From Phlebotomus papatasi (lineage: Eukaryota > Arthropoda > Insecta > Diptera > Psychodidae): a stretch of DNA of 64,000 bases. Below are positions 58,685-64,000 of the stretch, in pieces (within the stretch, counting starts at the first letter, position 1; every line of letters begins with the position of its first letter). Where the stretch lies: NCBI RefSeq assembly GCF_024763615.1, contig NC_077224.1:68148712-68212711 (forward strand), read 5' to 3'. The notes below the pieces were generated by a model. The model saw only the letters and a program-made list of their open reading frames with translations, did no database searches and was not told the DNA's origin. A program made the position numbers and the translations under genes.

Positions 58685-59407
58685 CACTCAGAAAATAATC
58701 GAGTAAACCTTACTCGAATCGATGTTAAATTAACTCTTTTTCGTTGTGATTTTCAATTAACTACATTTTAGAGTTGATTTTACTTCTATTTAGGTGTAGT
58801 ATTCGGAAGAGTTGTTTTAACCCTTTTTTTCATAAAATTTACATGACAAAAGAGTGTAAATAATTCTTTTTAAGACTGAAAATAACTCTTTTTAAGAATT
58901 AAAATAACTCATTAAAAGAATTAAAAAAATCTTTTTTAGAGTTTAAATAATTCTTTCAAATTCCAAAATGAATATGTTTTGCATTTTAATGTTTTTTTTT
59001 AATTTTATCATTTTCTTTATTAATATTTTCTTGACCTCAAATTTCCTATGTTTCGAACGAAATATCACGTAATGATGCACGTACATGTCTTCATGAAATA
59101 CTGTTAGGCATATTTCTATTTAATGTTCCATATGAACTTTGTCACTCGCAAATCTTCTTGACTGAAGTATATTCTTAAAACGAAAACACTTAAGCATATA
59201 CTTCAGTCGAGATGAAATTTTACATAGAAAAAGAGTAATATTTACATCGATATCCGACGAATTAATTCAACTCACACGAAGAGTTGTTTCAACTCTATTT
59301 ACTGAAATTTACAACGAAAAAGAATAACAATTACATCGTTATTCGTAGAGTTAATTCAACTCTGCCATAGAGTTGTTTTGACTTTTTAGTTTTTTTTTCT
59401 TTTAGTG
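58685..59407. mobile_element. CACTCAGAAAA MITE-like element
   Basis: 723 bp with TA on both sides, termini CACTCAGAAAA and TTTTCTTTTAGTG, and repeated GAGTTGTTTCAACTC / AACTCTTTTTAAGA motifs in both orientations. The 59115-59180 part resembles 57715-57775 of the previous element. Confidence 0.65.
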
Positions 59408-59409
59408 TA

Positions 59410-60558
59410 TTTAAGAAGTATAATAAAACATCAGATTTTCACTGATTGTATCACTTTAGTTTGCTTGTTTCGTCGTTGAAACCAATTCGAAGTCATACGA
59501 AAATCTTCACCTTCAATCTCTTATACTCAACCTTTTAATTAAACTTTATTGTAGAACCCTCTATAAGTCTAAATATTCGTTCCAATTCTGAGAATTTTGT
59601 CTTTTGTTGAATTCACCTAAATGCTATTAATTAATTTACAAGTTCTAAGGCAATTTAGTGCAGATACTGTCTCCATTGAACCACTTAACTCAGGTGAAAT
59701 TTCTTATCCATATTTCCAGGAAGTAGTGTGAAAAGAGGGGTGAAAATTCTCGGAACGATTAAGCACTAAGTTTACCGGAGCACGACTTTATTGTTGTAAA
59801 TGCTGGAGTGTGTGCTTTTCACCTTGTGCCAATTTTTCTTTCACCATACTTTTCCCACCATATCACAGAGCTTTCCCGAGGGCTCTGAATGGGATGAGGT
59901 GCACTGCACTGGGTGCTTTTCTCATGCCAACATTCCCATCTCCCTCCTTCCATCCACATGTGACACACATTTATGAAGCTCTCTCGCTCTTTATACCCGG
60001 GTGTGGAATAACACCTCATCCAGCATCATGTCATAAAATGAAAAGTGTGAAAAGTGCCTCTTATTTCTCACCCATGCCACTAGCAAGTAAATCCTGGATG
60101 TTGTTATGACATTACAGTTTTTTTTTCTTAGTACTCTCCACCACCTTCACACTAAACACTCCACTTGAGTGCATAGTTGGATGTGAATCAAGTGGATGCA
60201 GAAGAGACTAGCTGAAGAATACTAAATTACATCCCGCATAACAATACATAATCTTATCGTCAGCCTTTTCCAGCTGGTCACCCAGTCTCAAGGGCCAATT
60301 AAATACTTTTCTTCGTGCCTTTTAGCACTTTTGAATCACTTTTAGTGCTATAAAGCACTTGATTCACTTTATCTCACAAATTACCAATCATCCGAACAAA
60401 ATGTCACCCGCTGCAATTTGCCAATGCAAATACTATAATTTAATATAATACTTTGTATAAATTGGCGGTATTTGTCTAAGTTAAAAGCCTTTTAGACGAC
60501 ATCACTAAGATAGATGCGCATGAGAAAATTCTCTTACGTACTCATAGTGGCGCCATCT
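59410..60558. other. Unique island at 59700-60200
   Basis: More GC-rich, with competing 99-codon (+) and 66-codon (-) frames and no family signature. No gene called. Confidence 0.35.
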
Positions 60559-60560
60559 AA

Positions 60561-60966
60561 CGGCGTTATCATACTTGCACATTAAAATTTTAATGTGATT
60601 CACATTAATTGTCACTTGTGAGCGTCCAAATATGTTATTTGTGTATTTGAGTCATTTAATATTTGGGGTTTTTCTATTTATTGATAAAGAAGTGAACTTG
60701 GCCTGCAAAAATAAGTTAAAATTTACCTAAAGCATAAATATTTTTCACATTAAAAAATTAAAGAGAAAATCGCATTAATTTTTCGCATTAATGCTATAAA
60801 TCAATTTATGTCAAATTTTGCGGGCCAAGTCTACCTTTTTATCAACAAATAGATCAAATTTTGAATATAAAATGATTCAAACACACAAATTACACATTTG
60901 AACTCTCTCCAGCGACAATTAATGTGAATCACATTAAAATTTTAATGTGTAAGTGTGATAACACAG
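60561..60966. mobile_element. TAA-flanked foldback MITE, copy 2
   Basis: 406 bp, TAA at 60558-60560 and 60967-60969. About 95% like 18712-19118. Confidence 0.87.
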
Positions 60967-60969
60967 TAA

Positions 60970-63060
60970 GTCTCTTTGAATATTCAAGATAAAAATGAAT
61001 GTTTTTGATTTCAGTCAAATGTATAAATCCGATTATTATTTTCATGAAACTATAGAGCTTTTGCTCTGATTTATTTTTCAGTAAAATTTCCTGAAAACTT
61101 TTAACAGTTCGTTAAATTTCGAGTTATTTTCATATTTATTTAAATTTAAGGATTTAATTGAACTGGACTTTTTTAATAGTGAGCACAAATTAGTTTTTTG
61201 TCGTTCCCTTAAGATGTCAAGTAAGACATCCATTAAAGCTCTTCAAGTCCTCTGTTGAATACCAATGATGGATATTATTCCCAGACAATCGACAAGCCAA
61301 GAGGGTTGAGATTCAATAGGGAGGAAGTGCCATTGACATAGACCTACATTGCATGCCTCAAATATATAGCAAATAGTACATGAATGCATGTACTAACATG
61401 AGTTTAATTGAATACCACTGGGAGTTTGGTGGAGGAGGGGTTTTGGAGTATGTGGTTAATAATGCAAATTTTAGAGAGAGTACAATGACCCAAATTAAAT
61501 AATGTTTCACTTTCTATCACCCACTCCATCATTCATGCATATGCAACAATGTATGAACTTCGGGGGTAAAACTATATTACTGAAATTGATCCATTTATAC
61601 CAAACTTTTGATAGTTTGTTGGCCACACTACGAATATGCTGCAAATCAATAGATAATGTCACTGTACGCAATTGTACGAACCTTTCAATAAAATGAATAA
61701 TGCTTATTAATTTCCTACAAGATATTTCCCCCTTGGGTGTACTGGTTATGCTGTGACAATTACCTTTCAAAGAGATATAAAATGCCTGATAATCCCAATA
61801 TGCTCAAGATGAAATGATAAGATGCAATACTGCTTTACCTATTGATGAGATAGAAAGAGATGAATGAAATAACCGTTCCCCGAGCCGATGGGGCCGAAGG
61901 AGTAAAAAATTTTTCTCCTCGTGGGCTGTCCCAGGTCAAGTTGGCATCTATTTCGCCTTCTGGATTGCTTCGAGGGTGCTCTCAGTGGGTTTTCCAGGTG
62001 AAAATCTTCCTGATGAACTGCCCAATTCCTCCACAAGATTCCCCAGAAGACACCAATGCAGTGAGAAGCCGAAAATCCCAAGTACTGGAAGACACGAGGG
62101 GCTCCGCCACAAGAATAACTACTTTTCACTCTCTTTTAATTGTCTTTTCACCAAATTTATTTTCCCACCACCTCAAGTACAAAATCGTTTAACAAATTAA
62201 CAGTGTTTGAATATTAAACTTAATAAAAATTCCACTTTTTCGAGTCTTTTTCTCTTCACAAATCACTTTGCACATCTGCTTAACTGTCCAAAACGGAAGC
62301 ACTTTTTTTTTCTCTGTGGCCCAAAGTACACCGCATGAGTGTCAAATAAAATTTCCCTGCGCGCGTAATTGAAGATCCCGCGCAATTTAAATTCCAGACG
62401 TCCGTAACGGACAGTCACTAAAACCTCCTGTTTCTGATTTTGAAGGTTGTTGCGGATACATCTGAATTTCGGATGGGTTAACTGATTTTGATAATATCAA
62501 TATTTAGCTTTACAGGAGCGATTGTGTTCGTTAGATGGATTATATTAACCCTTACTCGAGTCACGAAGCCTTAATCTTTATTTCTAAATTGTGTAATTTA
62601 AGTAATTTGGCTTGGAATATTTAAACGGAGCTTAATTTCATTTAAACAATTGCATATAGTGAAGTCTTCACCATTTAATGTATTGCGTGCCCATTTGAAG
62701 GATGTATTCGAAAACTTTTCTAGAAAAAGAAATTTTAAATGTTTGAAATTTTAAATCAATAAGTCACAAAAATATTATCTAAATGTTAAAAATTTATTTT
62801 TTTATTTTTGTAATTTAAAAAAAAAAAGAATGAAGTGAACTAAAATAATGTTGGAGTAATTAATCTCTTACCTACTACTTGTTTTAAAAATGAGAAACTC
62901 TTGTTTCTTGGATTTTGGACAAATCTAAGTGCTTTCGCTTGGATTTTCGATTTTCAAATGTTCATTTGAAGGTTATTCATGAACTAAATGTAATGTTGGT
63001 GAATAAAGTATAGGATGAAGACTTCATCGCGATTTATTTACCTTTTTGAGAATTATCGAA
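60970..63060. other. Unique stretch with a GC-richer island at 61850-62130
   Basis: The island has long frames on both strands (110 and 96 codons) but neither matches the missing Prospero C-terminus or any family I know. A TTTTCCAG/GTGAAAAT junction occurs at 61996 region. Not called as an exon. Confidence 0.35.
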
Positions 63061-63067
63061 TTTTTTT

Positions 63068-63121
63068 GATAATAATAATAATAATAATAATTATTATTAT
63101 TATTATCGTGATTATTATCAA
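63068..63121. repeat. Palindromic ATT/AAT microsatellite
   Basis: About eight AAT units run directly into about six ATT units (GATAATAATAATA...TTATTATTATC), so the tract can fold back on itself. Confidence 0.85.
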
Positions 63122-63737
63122 TATAACTGCTTTTGAGCTAGTGCTCAAAGAGATTAAAAAGTTAATTATTCATGCATATTTCGAAACCCTAAGATGTTCT
63201 ACTTAGTGCCTGCTCTCTTATTCGGATCGGAGTTAATCGGATGACATCTTAACGATTTCATTTAAAATGTAGTTTACATAGTGAAAATAAATTTAATGTG
63301 TGAAGTTTTCATTTAATAAATGATTATAAAAACAAATAATTTTCTAATAATGTATTTTATACTATCGGTTAATAGACTACTTTACTTAAAAATACATTCT
63401 ACGATTTATTCACTTCTGTGTATTGGATTTTTAGGCCAATTTTCAGTTCACATTCGAAAAGATCTTAAATCATACATAAAAACGCTTTAAATGGATTAGA
63501 GAATGCATTTTCCAATCAACTGAGTTAAGTTTGGGTTCGTTGGGAATCAGGAGTGTTATTTTTTCTGTAAAATTATGTTAATTTTCTTATTTTTTTTGTT
63601 ATGAAAAAGCGTCTATCAGAGCGAGTGATATCCAATCCACAATTCTCATTACAAAAGCGACAGCAAAAATCCTGATTTCTTTTTTGATTCTACTGGGAAT
63701 CACTCACCATTTAGCTATTAGAATTATAGACAAATCA

Positions 63738-63834
63738 TTCGTTTATTTTCAACCGCTTATCCCTATTGGAGTCGCGGACCTGGGATACCCAGATTAGTAG
63801 CTACCGTCTGTCGATTCTCCGCGACTTCAGGAAG
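63738..63834 (-). mobile_element. 3' end of a non-LTR retrotransposon, copy 3
   Basis: Reverse complement of the family at 3462-3648 and 5925-6028 (CGACTCCAATAGGGATAAGC). Tail and target duplication are not evident. Confidence 0.68.
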
Positions 63835-64000
63835 ATGTTCAAAATCGCCTAATGTGCACCAGAGAAGATTCAGCTCAATTTAATTCATTCAAATAAATTT
63901 GATTCAGCTAGCTCGTCCTAAGTTTGCGTCGAGGTCGATGTCTCTTCACAGCTTGCAAAATTTTTTTCTGAGAAGCCTAAACTTTTTTTTTACTTGTTAT

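Noticed and set aside
61839..62192. Possible missing Prospero C-terminal exon
   Set aside because: Neither strand encodes EFYYIQM or other Prospero-domain motifs.

Overview
The window is eukaryotic, AT-rich DNA from an insect, most likely a dipteran. A psychodid sand fly is plausible but is inference. The only gene I can name with confidence is prospero (pros), the atypical-homeodomain transcription factor of neural fate. It lies on the + strand: a 3' acceptor at 35132-35133, a large coding exon from 35343, then the first part of the homeodomain at 39830-39984, ending in a phase-2 donor. I did not find the rest of the homeodomain and the Prospero domain in the remaining 24 kb, so the last exons are probably downstream of the window.

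The two pros exons are joined by a complete twintron. An AT-AC U12-type intron (38841-39829) has an ATATCCTTTT donor and a TACCTTAAC branch site. It encloses a GT-AG U2-type intron (38897-39801). The U2 route adds 84 nt, an in-frame 28 codons, just before the homeodomain, as in the Drosophila long and short isoforms.

The rest is intergenic or intronic DNA crowded with mobile elements. Most are short non-autonomous DNA transposons with terminal inverted repeats. Several families have TA target duplications: a 427-443 bp family with five copies, a 1556 bp pair, and several families ending in TAGGGGAAA or TAGGGTAA. Others have TTA or TAA duplications. One 1068 bp element (24917-25984) still carries a decayed pogo-like transposase fragment. 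Three short 5'-truncated LINE pieces, two with clear 11-bp target duplications, share one 3' end; a further piece has an AATCT tail.

The most striking repeat is a 4.6 kb near-perfect palindrome (47772-52404). Its arms carry arrays of a roughly 41-bp unit, and a different transposon has inserted into one arm.

Between repeats there are islands of more GC-rich unique DNA (about 4.4-5.8, 10.4-11.1, 15.3-15.9, 20.0-20.6, 22.9-23.3, 27.6-28.9, 34.3-35.1, 54.0-54.7, 59.7-60.2 and 61.8-62.2 kb). They are candidates for pros regulatory DNA or undetected exons. The island at 27.9-28.9 kb has coding-like minus-strand segments that I cannot identify.
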